Shown: positions 1 through 8,422, counted from the first letter of the stretch. The stretch: 39,866 nucleotides of DNA from JBHGAV01 sp041946685 (GCA_041946685.1 JBHGAV010000039.1:1-39866), one strand, 5' to 3'. Notes: generated from the letters alone by a model not told the origin. A program made the numbers and translations.

Positions 1-725
1 TCGACGTGCGCGTCCGGCAGCCAGGTGTGGAACGGGAACATCGGCACCTTGATGGCGAAACCGAGGAAAAACGCCCAGAAGACCCACTGCTGCATCCCCA
101 GCGGCAGGTCCAGTTTCATCAACTCGGAAATCTCGAAAGTGTGGTATCCGAACTGCTGGAAGTGCTGGAAATAGAGCGTCAGAATTCCGAGCAGCATCAA
201 CACGCTGCCGGCCAGCGTGTAGAGGAAGAACTTGATGGCCGCATACAGCTTCCTGGGGCCGCCCCACACGCCGATGATGAAGTACATCGGCACCAGCACA
301 AGCTCCCAGAAGACATAGAACAGGAAGAAGTCCAGGGCCAGGAACACGCCGATCATGCCCACTTGCTGGAGCAGGAACATGGCGTAGTACTCTTTCAGAC
401 GGTCCTGAACGGCGCTCCAACTCGACAGGATGGCGAGGAAGCCGACCAGCGTCGTCAGCATCACCAGCAGCAGGCTGATGCCGTCGATTCCGAGCATGTA
501 CTTCACGCCCAGGCTCGGGATCCAGTCCACCCGCTCCACCATCTGGAATCCGCCGGCGCTCTTGTCATAGCGCCAGACCAGCGGGAGCGAGACCAGGAAA
601 CCGGCAAGAGCGGCCAGGTTCGCCCAGATCCGGATCAGGTTCTTGTTCGACGCCGGAAGCAGAAGGAGGACCAGCATGCCGGCCAGCGGCGTGAACAAGA
701 CGATGCTCAGCAAGTGCTCGTTCAT
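1..725 (-). CDS. nuoM: NADH-quinone oxidoreductase subunit M (partial, 3' end outside window)
   Basis: This is an antiporter-like membrane subunit of respiratory complex I, part of the proton-pumping arm. I translated the reverse strand from the ATG at 725-723. It gives 241 codons of a strongly hydrophobic protein starting MNEHLLSIVLFTPLAGMLVL. It contains the family hallmarks: a conserved helix with FYVFWELVLVPMYFIIGVWG, where the glutamate is the usual NuoM proton-path residue, and near the window edge AIKVPMFPFHTWLPDAHV, the typical lysine-containing TM segment and loop. NuoM is usually about 500 residues, so roughly half is missing beyond position 1. The start lies one base after the nuoL stop (TGATATG), so translational coupling is likely. 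The family call is secure. Confidence 0.93.
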   Translation of the reverse strand, partial: MNEHLLSIVLFTPLAGMLVLLLLPASNKNLIRIWANLAALAGFLVSLPLVWRYDKSAGGFQMVERVDWIPSLGVKYMLGIDGISLLLVMLTTLVGFLAILSSWSAVQDRLKEYYAMFLLQQVGMIGVFLALDFFLFYVFWELVLVPMYFIIGVWGGPRKLYAAIKFFLYTLAGSVLMLLGILTLYFQHFQQFGYHTFEISELMKLDLPLGMQQWVFWAFFLGFAIKVPMFPFHTWLPDAHV

Positions 726-726
726 A

Positions 727-2793
727 TCAGTGCATCAGAAAGTAGGCCAACAGCGCCAGCACGCCGGCGACGAACACCAGGGCATAGGCCTGCACCATGC
801 CGGTCTGGAGCACGCGCATCGGATAGGAGGCCAGTTTGACCATAAAGCTCAGCAGGCGGACCGAGCCATCGATGATCCAGGTGTCCCACCAGATGGAAAT
901 CGTGGAACCGAACCGGGTCATCCAGCCGGCGCCGTTCACCCCGCCGTCCACGATCCGGTTGTCGAACCTGGCCAGCGCGCTGCCGCCGCCCTTGGCTAGG
1001 CCGTCAACGAAGAGGTACCCGTAGACCTCGTCCACGTACCACTTGTTCAGAAGGGTCGTGTAGAGACCTCCGGAGGAGCGCGCGATGGATTCGGGAAGCT
1101 GCGGCCGGTGGATGTAGAGGTGCCGCGCGAGCCAGATGCCGCCCAGGGCGACGCCGACCGAAAGCAGCATCAGCATCCACTCGACGGCTGTCGAGTGGTG
1201 TGCGCCCTCGGCCGCCTCCGCGACGATCGAGGGCACGGCCGGCTCCAGCCAGTGCTCAAAGGTTCGGAACACCTCCGGGAATGCGCTCCACAGCTTCGGC
1301 ACGCCGATCCAGCCTGCCAGCGCGCTGCCCGCCGCCAGCACGGTGAGCGGCACGGTCATGGTTCTCGGGGACTCATGGACGTGCTCCGATGTGTGGTGGT
1401 CCATGCGCGGCGTGCCGTAGAAGGTCATGTTCATCAGCCGCCACATGTAGAACGCCGTCATTCCCGCCGTGACAAGCCCTACGACGAACAAGGCTTTGCT
1501 GCCCCAGGGGGAACTGAAAACCTGCCAGAGGACCTCGTCCTTGGAAAAGAAGCCCGCCAGGCCCGGTATCCCCGCGATGGCCAGGGACGCCGTGAACATG
1601 GTCCAGTGCGTAACTGGAATCTTGTCCTTCAACCCGCCCATCTTCCGCATGTCCTGCTCGCCGGACAGGGCGTGGATCACGCTGCCGGAGCCGAGAAAGA
1701 GGAGGGCCTTGAAGAAAGCGTGCGTGTACAGGTGAAAGATGGCCACCCAGTAAGCACCCACGCCGCAAGCCATGAACATGTAGCCGAGCTGACTGACGGT
1801 CGAATACGCCAACACCCGCTTGATATCGTTCTGCACCAGGGCGATCGAAGCGGCCAGGATGGCTGTGAAGCCGCCGATCACGGCGACGATGGTGGAAGTC
1901 TCCGGGGTCAGGCGGAACAGCGCGTTGGAGCGCGCCACCATGTACACCCCGGCGGTGACCATGGTCGCGGCGTGAATCAGCGCCGAGACCGGCGTGGGGC
2001 CTTCCATTGCATCCGGCAGCCACACGTACAAAGGGAACTGGGCCGACTTGCCCGTGGCCCCGACGAACAGCATCAGCGCCATCAGGCTCAAAATGCCGAA
2101 GCCCGCGGTCTCGGCGGCGAACTTGCCGCTCCCGAGAGCCTGGTTCACGTCCAGGAAGCGGACCGAGCCGATCAGACCGAACATCAGCAACATGCCGATG
2201 ATGAAACCCGCATCGCCGATGCGGTTCACGATGAATGCCTTATTGGCGGCGTCACTGGCCGACTTCTTGTGGAAATAGAAACCGATCAGCAGGTAGCTGC
2301 ACAGCCCCACTCCCTCCCAGCCCACGAACAGCAGCAGGTAGTTGTTGGCCAGCACCAGCATCAGCATGAAGAACACGAACAGGTTCATGTATCCGAAAAA
2401 CCGGTAATACCCGCCTTCGTGCCCCATGTAGCCGATCGAGTACACATGGATAAGGAACCCTACGCAGGTGACCACCAGGATCATCACCGAACTGAGCGGG
2501 TCAAGCAGGAAGCCCCAGTCCGCCGCGAACCGCCCGAGCGTCCCATCGGCCAGGTGGAACGGCAGGCCGGCCACCCAGGTGTGCTGGATGACCTGATGGA
2601 CGTGCCCTGGCTTGGATGCCAGCTCCGCTACCGCTGCCGCCGACAGCAGGAAGGAGGCCAGCACCGTGCCCGGGCACAGCAGGCTGATCACGGCCTTGGC
2701 GTGCCGGTCTACCTGCTTGCCCACCAGCAGCATCGCGGCGGCGCCGGCCAGCGGGAACAGCGGAATGAGCCAGATCAGATCGAGGAAACTCAT
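727..2793 (-). CDS. nuoL: NADH-quinone oxidoreductase subunit L
   Basis: This is the largest antiporter-like subunit of complex I. It lies at the distal end of the membrane arm and carries the long lateral helix. The protein has 688 residues, slightly longer than the roughly 610-670 usual for NuoL. Visible family motifs are the FFMLMLVLANNYLLLFVGWE segment with its conserved Glu, the AQFPLYVWLPDAMEGPTPVS loop, ALIHAATMVTAGVYM, and YTHAFFKALLFLGSGSVIHA with conserved His and Lys. A hydrophobic C-terminal segment ends in YFLMH. The ATG at 2793 lies 10 bases after the nuoK stop, and its TGA is followed after one base by the nuoM ATG. It belongs to the nuoC-M operon. Confidence 0.97.
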   Translation of the reverse strand: MSFLDLIWLIPLFPLAGAAAMLLVGKQVDRHAKAVISLLCPGTVLASFLLSAAAVAELASKPGHVHQVIQHTWVAGLPFHLADGTLGRFAADWGFLLDPLSSVMILVVTCVGFLIHVYSIGYMGHEGGYYRFFGYMNLFVFFMLMLVLANNYLLLFVGWEGVGLCSYLLIGFYFHKKSASDAANKAFIVNRIGDAGFIIGMLLMFGLIGSVRFLDVNQALGSGKFAAETAGFGILSLMALMLFVGATGKSAQFPLYVWLPDAMEGPTPVSALIHAATMVTAGVYMVARSNALFRLTPETSTIVAVIGGFTAILAASIALVQNDIKRVLAYSTVSQLGYMFMACGVGAYWVAIFHLYTHAFFKALLFLGSGSVIHALSGEQDMRKMGGLKDKIPVTHWTMFTASLAIAGIPGLAGFFSKDEVLWQVFSSPWGSKALFVVGLVTAGMTAFYMWRLMNMTFYGTPRMDHHTSEHVHESPRTMTVPLTVLAAGSALAGWIGVPKLWSAFPEVFRTFEHWLEPAVPSIVAEAAEGAHHSTAVEWMLMLLSVGVALGGIWLARHLYIHRPQLPESIARSSGGLYTTLLNKWYVDEVYGYLFVDGLAKGGGSALARFDNRIVDGGVNGAGWMTRFGSTISIWWDTWIIDGSVRLLSFMVKLASYPMRVLQTGMVQAYALVFVAGVLALLAYFLMH

Positions 2794-2803
2794 CGGCGCG
2801 TCC

Positions 2804-3115
2804 TCACCATTTCAGCAGGTCCACCTCGTCGGCCAACACCGTCTCCTTGTTACGGAACAGCGCGATCAGAATCCCCAGGCCGACGGCCGCTTCCGCCACG
2901 GCCACCGTGATCACGAAGATTGCGAAGATCTGCCCGTGCACCTGCTGGAAGTGGCGGGAGAAGGCGACCAGGTTGATGTTGACCGCGTTGAGGATCAGCT
3001 CGATCGACATCAAGATGATCACGATGTTCCTGCGCGCCAGGACCCCGATCGTCCCGATGAGCAGCAGCGCTGCGCTCAGGATCAGGTAGTGAACGGTCGT
3101 TATCGGATGCAGCAT
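2804..3115 (-). CDS. nuoK: NADH-quinone oxidoreductase subunit K
   Basis: This is a small complex I membrane subunit with three predicted TM helices (103 residues, the normal family size of about 100). It shows the conserved glutamates in IVIILMSIELILNAVNINLV and VAVAEAAVGLGILIALFRNK, which are the proton-path residues of NuoK. I chose the ATG at 3115 rather than the TTG one codon upstream at 3118. The ATG shares its A with the TGA stop of nuoJ (TGATG), a typical re-initiation junction, and gives the usual MLHPITT-type start. The gene is co-transcribed between nuoJ and nuoL. Confidence 0.96.
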   Translation of the reverse strand: MLHPITTVHYLILSAALLLIGTIGVLARRNIVIILMSIELILNAVNINLVAFSRHFQQVHGQIFAIFVITVAVAEAAVGLGILIALFRNKETVLADEVDLLKW

Positions 3116-3624
3116 CAAACCCTCTTCTTTGCCATCACCACGCTACCGACGATGGCCACCAGCAACAAGATCGACGCAACCTCGAAGGGAACCAGGTATT
3201 GCGAGAACAGTACGTCGGCGAGCCGCTCCGTGTTTCCCTCGGCTGCCGCCGCGGGCATGGCCGGCCTGGCGAACTGGAAGGCGGCGGCGCCCTTGCGGAT
3301 GAAGTAGATCACCACCGCACCGGCCGCCAGCGCGCAAACCAGGGCCACGGCCCATTGGCGGCTGAACTGACGCTCTCTGGCGGCCTCGTCCAAGTTCACC
3401 AGCATGATCACGAAGAGGAACAGGAGCATGATGCCGCCGACGTAGAGGATGATCTGCACCGCGAACAGGAATTCCGCGTGCTGCAACAGGTACAGTCCCC
3501 CCACGCCGGCGAGCGACACGATGAGCCAGATGGCGCTGTGCACGGCGCTCCGCCGCGTCACGGTCAGCACCGCGCCGCCCAGCGTCATCAGGGCGAAGAG
3601 ATAAAAGAAAACAGTGTCCATCAT
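3115..3624 (-). CDS. nuoJ: NADH-quinone oxidoreductase subunit J
   Basis: This is a complex I membrane subunit that sits between the quinone-site module and the antiporter subunits. The protein has 169 residues. Typical NuoJ features are an N-terminal helix, HSAIWLIVSLAGVGGLYLLQ, then HAEFLFAVQIILYVGGIMLL with the flexible pi-bulge helix region, followed by FLFVIMLVNLD. A terminal TM segment (IASILLLVAIVGSVVMAKKR-like) ends the protein. The ATG at 3624 is followed by a second in-frame ATG, so the start could be one codon later. The stop overlaps the nuoK start by one base. Thirty-five bases separate it from the nuoI stop. Confidence 0.96.
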   Translation of the reverse strand: MMDTVFFYLFALMTLGGAVLTVTRRSAVHSAIWLIVSLAGVGGLYLLQHAEFLFAVQIILYVGGIMLLFLFVIMLVNLDEAARERQFSRQWAVALVCALAAGAVVIYFIRKGAAAFQFARPAMPAAAAEGNTERLADVLFSQYLVPFEVASILLLVAIVGSVVMAKKRV

Positions 3625-3659
3625 CGAAACGCGCCCATCCGCTCCCTAGCGGTCGCGGC

Positions 3660-4115
3660 TCAGTACTCGTACCGGGTCGGCTTGGGCCCTTCTTCCAGCA
3701 TCTGCCGGTCCCAGATTGCGCCTTCCCGGGAATAATTCGCCAGTTCGAAATCCTGTGTCAGCTCCAGGGCGTCCACCGGACAGGCATCCTCGCACAGACC
3801 GCAGAACATGCAGCGGGAGGTGTCGTATGTGAACGTCGTCAGTTCCTTCCGCCGGGTCTGCTCATTTCGCTCGCTGCCGACCACGATCAAATTCTCCGGG
3901 CAGGCAACGGCGCACAGATTACAGGCGATGCACAGCGTCTCGCCGGTCTCGGGGTTCGTGTTCAGCCGCGGCGCGCCCCGGAAGCGCTCGGCGATCTTCG
4001 GCCTTTCGGCCGGATACTGCTCCGTACAGACGAACTTGGTCGGCTGGTACCCGAACGTGACGCGGAGGCCCTCCAGCAGGTCCACCAAGAAGATGGTGCG
4101 CAGGAGTTTACGCAC
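3660..4115 (-). CDS. nuoI: NADH-quinone oxidoreductase subunit I (2x[4Fe-4S] ferredoxin)
   Basis: This is the peripheral-arm subunit that carries clusters N6a and N6b and passes electrons toward the quinone site. The protein has 151 residues. The two cluster-binding motifs are explicit: CIACNLCAVACP at about residues 64-75 and CMFCGLCEDACP at about 103-114. The N-terminal amphipathic region (GLRVTFGYQPTKFVCTEQYP) matches NuoI. The start is GTG at 4115. Its G is the last base of the nuoD TAG stop (TAGTG), which supports this start by translational coupling. It directly follows nuoD, where nuoE-F-G-H would lie in the full canonical operon. Confidence 0.96.
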   Translation of the reverse strand: MRKLLRTIFLVDLLEGLRVTFGYQPTKFVCTEQYPAERPKIAERFRGAPRLNTNPETGETLCIACNLCAVACPENLIVVGSERNEQTRRKELTTFTYDTSRCMFCGLCEDACPVDALELTQDFELANYSREGAIWDRQMLEEGPKPTRYEY

Positions 4116-5227
4116 TAGCGGTCCACCTCGCCCAGCACAATATCGATCGTACCAATGATCGCCACCAGATCCGCGACCAGCGCCCCGCGAGCCATCTTGT
4201 CGAGCGCCTGCAAGTTCACAAATGAGGGAGGACGTATGCGGACCCGATACGGCTGTGTCGTTCCGTCGCTCACCACGAAGTACCCCAGTTCTCCCTTGGG
4301 AGCCTCCACCGAGACGTAGACCTCGCCCACCGGGGGCTTGATCACCTTGGGGACCTTGGCCATGATCGGCCCTTCCGGAAGCCGGTCCAGCGCCTGCCGG
4401 ATGATCCGCACCGCCTGCCGCATCTCCTCCATGCGGACCAGGTACCGATCGAACGTGTCGCCGCTTTCTCCGGTTGGAATGTCGAATTCGTACTGCTCGT
4501 ATCCGCTATAGGGCTGCGCTTTGCGCAGGTCCCACTTCACGCCCGCGGCGCGCAGCATCGGTCCGGTGACCCCGTACGCCTTGCAGTCTTCGGCATTGAG
4601 AACGCCCACGCTCTTCATCCGCCCTACCAGGATGCGGTTGCCCGTCAGAAGCTGATCGTACTCGGCGAGCCTGGGCGGAAGCCAGTCGCAGAACTTCCGG
4701 CACTCGGCCTCGAAGCCCTCGTAGAGCTCGTACTGCAAGCCGCCGATGCGGAAGGCGTGAGTGGTCAGCCTGGCGCCGCAGTACTTCTCGAAGATGTCCA
4801 TGATCATCTCCCGCTCGCGGAAGGTGTAAAAGAGCGGGGTGGTGGCGCCGATATCGAGGCAGTGCGTGCCGAGCCAGACCAAATGGCTGGAGATGCGGGT
4901 CAGTTCGGTGAGGATGACGCGGATCGCCTGGGCGCGCGCCGGGACTTCCACGCTCAGCAACTTCTCGACCGCCAGACAATAGCCGAGGCCGTTGGAGATG
5001 GAGGCGACGTAGTCGGCCCGGTCCACGTAAGGCACGTACATCGCGTAGGTGCGGTTCTCGCCGATCTTTTCGAGCCCGCGGTGCAGGTACCCGATGACGC
5101 ACTCCGTGCCCCGGACCCGCTCGCCGTCCAGCTTCAAGATCACGCGCAGCACCCCGTGGGTGGACGGGTGCTGCGGGCCCATATTCAGGACTAGTTCGGT
5201 GGCATCGAGAAAGGTGGATTCCGCCAT
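4115..5227 (-). CDS. nuoD: NADH-quinone oxidoreductase subunit D (49 kDa)
   Basis: This is the quinone-site subunit of complex I, related to the large subunit of NiFe hydrogenases. The protein has 370 residues, slightly shorter than the common length of about 400. Diagnostic sequence includes LNMGPQHPSTHGVLRVILKL near the N-terminus, ECVIGYLHRGLEKIGENRTY, YVDRADYVASISNGLGYCLA, and a C-terminus ending in ADLVAIIGTIDIVLGEVDR. The His of the HPSTHG loop, which contacts quinone in the family, is present. The ATG at 5227 lies one base after the nuoC stop. The gene's own stop overlaps the GTG of nuoI. Confidence 0.97.
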   Translation of the reverse strand: MAESTFLDATELVLNMGPQHPSTHGVLRVILKLDGERVRGTECVIGYLHRGLEKIGENRTYAMYVPYVDRADYVASISNGLGYCLAVEKLLSVEVPARAQAIRVILTELTRISSHLVWLGTHCLDIGATTPLFYTFREREMIMDIFEKYCGARLTTHAFRIGGLQYELYEGFEAECRKFCDWLPPRLAEYDQLLTGNRILVGRMKSVGVLNAEDCKAYGVTGPMLRAAGVKWDLRKAQPYSGYEQYEFDIPTGESGDTFDRYLVRMEEMRQAVRIIRQALDRLPEGPIMAKVPKVIKPPVGEVYVSVEAPKGELGYFVVSDGTTQPYRVRIRPPSFVNLQALDKMARGALVADLVAIIGTIDIVLGEVDR

Positions 5228-5228
5228 C

Positions 5229-5813
5229 TTATTGCGCGCTCTCGATTCCGAGATTCTGCCTTACCCAGGCCTCATCCTGCTTCACGATCGGGTAGTCCTT
5301 CCGCAACGGGTGCCCTTCCCACTCCTCGGGCAACAGAATTCGCCGCATGCAGGGGTGTCCCTCGAACTCGATCCCGAACATGTCGAACACCTCGCGTTCC
5401 AGCCAGTTCGCGGTCAGATGGACCCCCACGGCCGTGGGCGGCTGAAACCCCTCGGCGATCCTGGTCTTCACGCGGATGCGGTGGTTGCGCGAGAAGCTGT
5501 AGAGGACGTAGACGAGGTCGAATCGCTCCGCGCGCTTGGGGTAGTCGACCGCCGTGATATCGACCAGGTAGTCGAAACCCGATTCCGTCTTGAGAAACTC
5601 CAGGATGGGGATGACGGAACCGGGCACTACCACCAGGAAGTCCTGGCCGAGCTGAGTGGCAGATTCGATTATCTGCCCGCCGAAGCGCTCCTGAAGGGTA
5701 CGGGTCAGATCACTTTCCCATGGCGATGAAGCCGCCAGGGGAGGCGCTTTGGGCGCGGCTGGAGCGGCAGGGGCAGTCGGGGTCTTTCCTTCCGGTCTGG
5801 GCTGGTCAGCCAT
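5229..5813 (-). CDS. nuoC: NADH-quinone oxidoreductase subunit C (30 kDa)
   Basis: This is a peripheral-arm structural subunit next to NuoD and the first gene of this operon. The protein has 194 residues. About the first 30 are a Pro/Ala-rich low-complexity extension (TPTAPAAPAAPKAPP), an unusual addition before the conserved domain. The domain shows FDYLVDITAVDYPKRAERFD and the signature ANWLEREVFDMFGIEFEGHP followed by RRILLPEEWEGHPLRKDYP. The ATG at 5813 lacks a clear Shine-Dalgarno sequence. A good promoter-like pair lies about 25-55 bases upstream. nuoA and nuoB are not upstream: the next gene is divergent and unrelated. Confidence 0.97.
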   Translation of the reverse strand: MADQPRPEGKTPTAPAAPAAPKAPPLAASSPWESDLTRTLQERFGGQIIESATQLGQDFLVVVPGSVIPILEFLKTESGFDYLVDITAVDYPKRAERFDLVYVLYSFSRNHRIRVKTRIAEGFQPPTAVGVHLTANWLEREVFDMFGIEFEGHPCMRRILLPEEWEGHPLRKDYPIVKQDEAWVRQNLGIESAQ

Positions 5814-5836
5814 TGGAGGTTAAGGGAAGAATTCCT

Positions 5837-5866
5837 AGCTTACAAGGCTGGATTCCGGGGTGTCAA
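5837..5866 (-). promoter_or_regulatory. Putative sigma70-type promoter of the nuoC operon
   Basis: Reading the minus strand, a perfect TTGACA -35 box (5866-5861) is followed after 18 bases by TAAGCT (5842-5837). Transcription would start near 5830, leaving a leader of roughly 17 bases before the nuoC ATG at 5813. It lies in the divergent gap to the yihY-like gene. This is a pattern match only, not experimentally supported. Confidence 0.5.
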
Positions 5867-5924
5867 ACGGACCCGGAAGGGGGGCAACATCACACTTCGC
5901 ATGGCGTAAGCTGATGGTTTGGCC

Positions 5925-6767
5925 ATGTTCGAGCCCGTAGCCGAGACTTCCATCTGGCGATCCTTCCGGCCCACGTTGCGCTACTGGATGGAGACGGAAG
6001 TCCATGTGTACGCTTTCGCCGTGGCCGCCTCCGTGCTGCTCTCCTTCGTGCCGTTCCTTATCGTGATCCTGTCTCTGTGCCGGCACGTTCTGAAGTGGCG
6101 CGCCGCCGTCGACGCCATTCATCTCGCGCTGGCCGACTACTTTCCGGGACCGCTGGCGGACTTCGTGCAACGCAACGTGGATGTCGCGGTGGCGCGCGGG
6201 CCGTTCCAGGTTACCTCGCTGGTTCTGCTCCTGCTGGTAGCCAACGGGGTGTTCGAGCCGCTGGAGGTGGCCCTCAATCGCGCCTGGGGGGTGCCGAAGC
6301 ACCGCAGCTACTGGCGGAATCAGCTCATCAGCCTGGGGCTGATCTTCGCCTGCGGCATCCTGGCCATGGCTTCGACGCTATTTACAGCGCTGAACTACTC
6401 GGTGTGGCCCAAGTTGCTGGGCGCCAGTAGCCCTGTCGTGGAAACGGTGGGCTTGCTCTTCTTCAAGATGGCTGCCGTTCCGTTGTCCATGTTCATGCTC
6501 TTTCTGGTGTACTGGCTGCTGCCGAACCGGAAGGTGCCGCCCAGGCTGGTGATTCTGCCGGCGATCGTTGTGGGGTTTGGCCTGGAGGCGTTGAAGTACT
6601 TCAACCTGCTGACTTGGCCCCTGCTGCAGGCCAAGCTCTCCCGGGAGTACGGCCCGTTTGTCTACTCGGTGAGCATCATCCTGTGGAGCTTCTTTGCCGC
6701 TCTGTTGGTGCTGGGAGGAGCGGAGTGGTCGGCGCGCCGGGGCGCCTCGGAAGCCACGGAAGCCTGA
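5925..6767 (+). CDS. YihY/BrkB family inner-membrane protein
   Basis: This is a member of the YihY/virulence factor BrkB family (UPF0761, formerly mislabelled ribonuclease BN). These are polytopic membrane proteins whose substrate is not firmly established. The protein has 280 residues and about six hydrophobic segments, for example AFAVAASVLLSFVPFLIVIL, SLVLLLLVANGVFEPLEVAL and SVSIILWSFFAALLVLGG. The family-typical N-terminal cytosolic helix (FRPTLRYWMETEVHVYAFAV) and NRAWGV segment are visible. I chose the ATG at 5925; a TTG two codons upstream (5919) is also possible, and no strong ribosome binding site distinguishes them. The gene is divergent from the nuo operon with a gap of about 110 bases and appears to be a single unit. 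Confidence 0.85.
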   Translation: MFEPVAETSIWRSFRPTLRYWMETEVHVYAFAVAASVLLSFVPFLIVILSLCRHVLKWRAAVDAIHLALADYFPGPLADFVQRNVDVAVARGPFQVTSLVLLLLVANGVFEPLEVALNRAWGVPKHRSYWRNQLISLGLIFACGILAMASTLFTALNYSVWPKLLGASSPVVETVGLLFFKMAAVPLSMFMLFLVYWLLPNRKVPPRLVILPAIVVGFGLEALKYFNLLTWPLLQAKLSREYGPFVYSVSIILWSFFAALLVLGGAEWSARRGASEATEA

Positions 6768-6781
6768 GCGGGAAGAAGCGA

Positions 6782-6810
6782 TTGCGCCGGGCCCCCGAAC
6801 CCGATACACT
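6782..6810 (+). promoter_or_regulatory. Putative promoter of the Gfo/Idh/MocA gene
   Basis: TTGCGC (6782-6787), a 17-base spacer and TACACT (6805-6810) give a reasonable sigma70-type promoter with optimal spacing. A start near 6817 would leave a leader of about 43 bases that includes the GGAAGGG ribosome binding site before the ATG at 6860. Support is by pattern only. Confidence 0.4.
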
Positions 6811-6859
6811 GTGGATGGAGTTGGTAATCATCCCGCAAATAATGGAAGGGTAAAGCCAT

Positions 6860-8278
6860 ATGCCAACGCAGCAGGATCTGACGCGTCGTAATTTTGTTAA
6901 GACTGCCGGTACAGTTACAGCCGCCACCGCAGCCAGTGTGGTCTCAGCCCCAGCCGTGCAGCGGGCCCGGGCGGCCGGGGACCAGGTGGCCTACGGGTTG
7001 GTCGGCGTAGGAGCCCGAGGCAGCTATCTACTGCGGCACATGGCCGGCCTTCCCAACGGCCGCTGCGTCGCGCTTTGCGATGTATATGCGCCGAACCTGG
7101 CCAACGGAGTGAAGACGGTTGGCGGCAATCCCCGGGCCTACAAGACGCACGAGGAGTTGCTTGCGGACAAGGAAGTGGAGGCAGTCATCGTCACCACCCC
7201 GCTGTATGCCCACTTCCCGGTCACGCGCGACGCACTGCTGGCGGGAAAACACGTCTTCTGCGAGAAGAGCCTGGTTTTCAAGCCGGAAGAGATTCACGCA
7301 TTGCGCGCCCTGGCCAATGAGAGGTCAAAGCAGATCCTCCAGGTCGGCTTGCAGAGGCGCTACAGCAAGTTCTACCAGGCGGCCAAGCAGATGGTGGCCA
7401 AGGGCCTCATCGGCAACGTGACCCACGTGACGGCGCAGTGGCACCGGAACACCTTCGCCAACGATCCGTGGAACAAGCCCCTGCCGAAGGACCGTACGGA
7501 CCGCGAGGTGAACTGGCGCAAGTACCGTGACCTTTCGGGTGGCCTGACCGCCGAACTGGGATCCCATCAGATTGACATCGCCGACTGGATGTTCGGAGCG
7601 ACGCCGGAATTCGTCGTGGGCGTCGGCGGGCTGAACTTCATCAAGGACGGCCGGAACATCTACGACAACATCCAACTGATTCTCCAGTATCCGAAAGGCC
7701 AGAAGTGCATCTACACCTCGATTACCACCAATAAGCACCTCTCGCTGTTCCAGGGGACGCGCACGGAGTTCGGGGAGACCATCCTCGGGACCGAGGGCTC
7801 GATCGAGATCACCGTCGGCACCGACGCCGAGCCGGCCATCGCCCTGTGGTACAACGAGCCGAAGCCCGCCAAGGCGGCCCCGGCCAGCACGGCGAAGAAG
7901 GAGGAGACCGTTGCTGGCGCGAGCATGGCTAGCACCGGCCGCGGCGGAAGAGGCTTCCCCATCCTGCTCGACAGGGACCAGATGCGCGGCGACGAATCGT
8001 TCCTGGAGAAGGAAATGAAATTCGCCCGCCGCTGGCTGTATTCCAAGGGCATCATGCTGCCGGAGGAAGACCGCAACCCGGTGGACGTGCAGATGGAGAG
8101 CTTCTTCGACGCCTGCCGCACCGGCAAGCGTCCGCTGGCCGACCTGGAAGTGGGGCTGGCGGACGCCGCCATGGTGATCCTCTCCAATCTGGCGATGGAT
8201 GAGGGCCGCCGCGTCTACTTCAACGAGATGGACAAGATGGGCCGGGGCGAAAACGGCAAATCCAAGCCGATCACCTAG
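6860..8278 (+). CDS. Tat-exported Gfo/Idh/MocA family oxidoreductase
   Basis: This is an NAD(P)-dependent sugar or inositol dehydrogenase-like protein predicted to be exported folded by the Tat pathway. The protein has 472 residues. The N-terminus carries a twin-arginine motif (T-R-R-N-F-V-K), then an Ala/Val-rich segment and an AxA-like cleavage region near residue 36. The Rossmann domain follows: AYGLVGVGARGSYLL as the GxGxxG nucleotide loop, VEAVIVTTPLYAHFPVTRDA and GKHVFCEKSL. The last replaces the usual EKP with EKS, so the catalytic lysine is kept but the following Pro is changed. The C-terminal alpha/beta domain contains GGLTAELGSHQIDIADWMFG, typical of the acidobacterial/planctomycete secreted subfamily. 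The start is supported by GGAAGGG ten bases upstream. The substrate is unknown. Confidence 0.9.
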   Translation: MPTQQDLTRRNFVKTAGTVTAATAASVVSAPAVQRARAAGDQVAYGLVGVGARGSYLLRHMAGLPNGRCVALCDVYAPNLANGVKTVGGNPRAYKTHEELLADKEVEAVIVTTPLYAHFPVTRDALLAGKHVFCEKSLVFKPEEIHALRALANERSKQILQVGLQRRYSKFYQAAKQMVAKGLIGNVTHVTAQWHRNTFANDPWNKPLPKDRTDREVNWRKYRDLSGGLTAELGSHQIDIADWMFGATPEFVVGVGGLNFIKDGRNIYDNIQLILQYPKGQKCIYTSITTNKHLSLFQGTRTEFGETILGTEGSIEITVGTDAEPAIALWYNEPKPAKAAPASTAKKEETVAGASMASTGRGGRGFPILLDRDQMRGDESFLEKEMKFARRWLYSKGIMLPEEDRNPVDVQMESFFDACRTGKRPLADLEVGLADAAMVILSNLAMDEGRRVYFNEMDKMGRGENGKSKPIT

Positions 8279-8382
8279 GAATTCGCGGAAGGACAGAAGC
8301 AAGCGCCTCGAAGTCCACGTTGCCGCCGGAGAGAACCACTCCGGCGGCATCTGCGTGTTTGGGCACCTCAGGCTGTCACGGA

Positions 8383-8412
8383 TTGAAGCCGCTGCAACGC
8401 CGGTGCTATTGT
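8383..8412 (+). promoter_or_regulatory. Putative tRNA-Val promoter
   Basis: TTGAAG (8383-8388), an 18-base spacer and TATTGT (8407-8412) end ten bases before the first base of the tRNA at 8423. The spacing fits direct promotion of the tRNA gene. Support is by pattern only. Confidence 0.4.
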
Positions 8413-8422
8413 GGTCCAAGCC

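Noticed and set aside
1108..2910. A 600-codon open frame on the plus strand
   Set aside because: It is antisense to nuoL and nuoK, whose identity is certain. The translation is His/Gln/Arg-rich low-complexity sequence.
7325..8419. A 364-codon open frame on the minus strand
   Set aside because: It is antisense to the Gfo/Idh/MocA gene, which has a signal sequence, cofactor loop and ribosome binding site.
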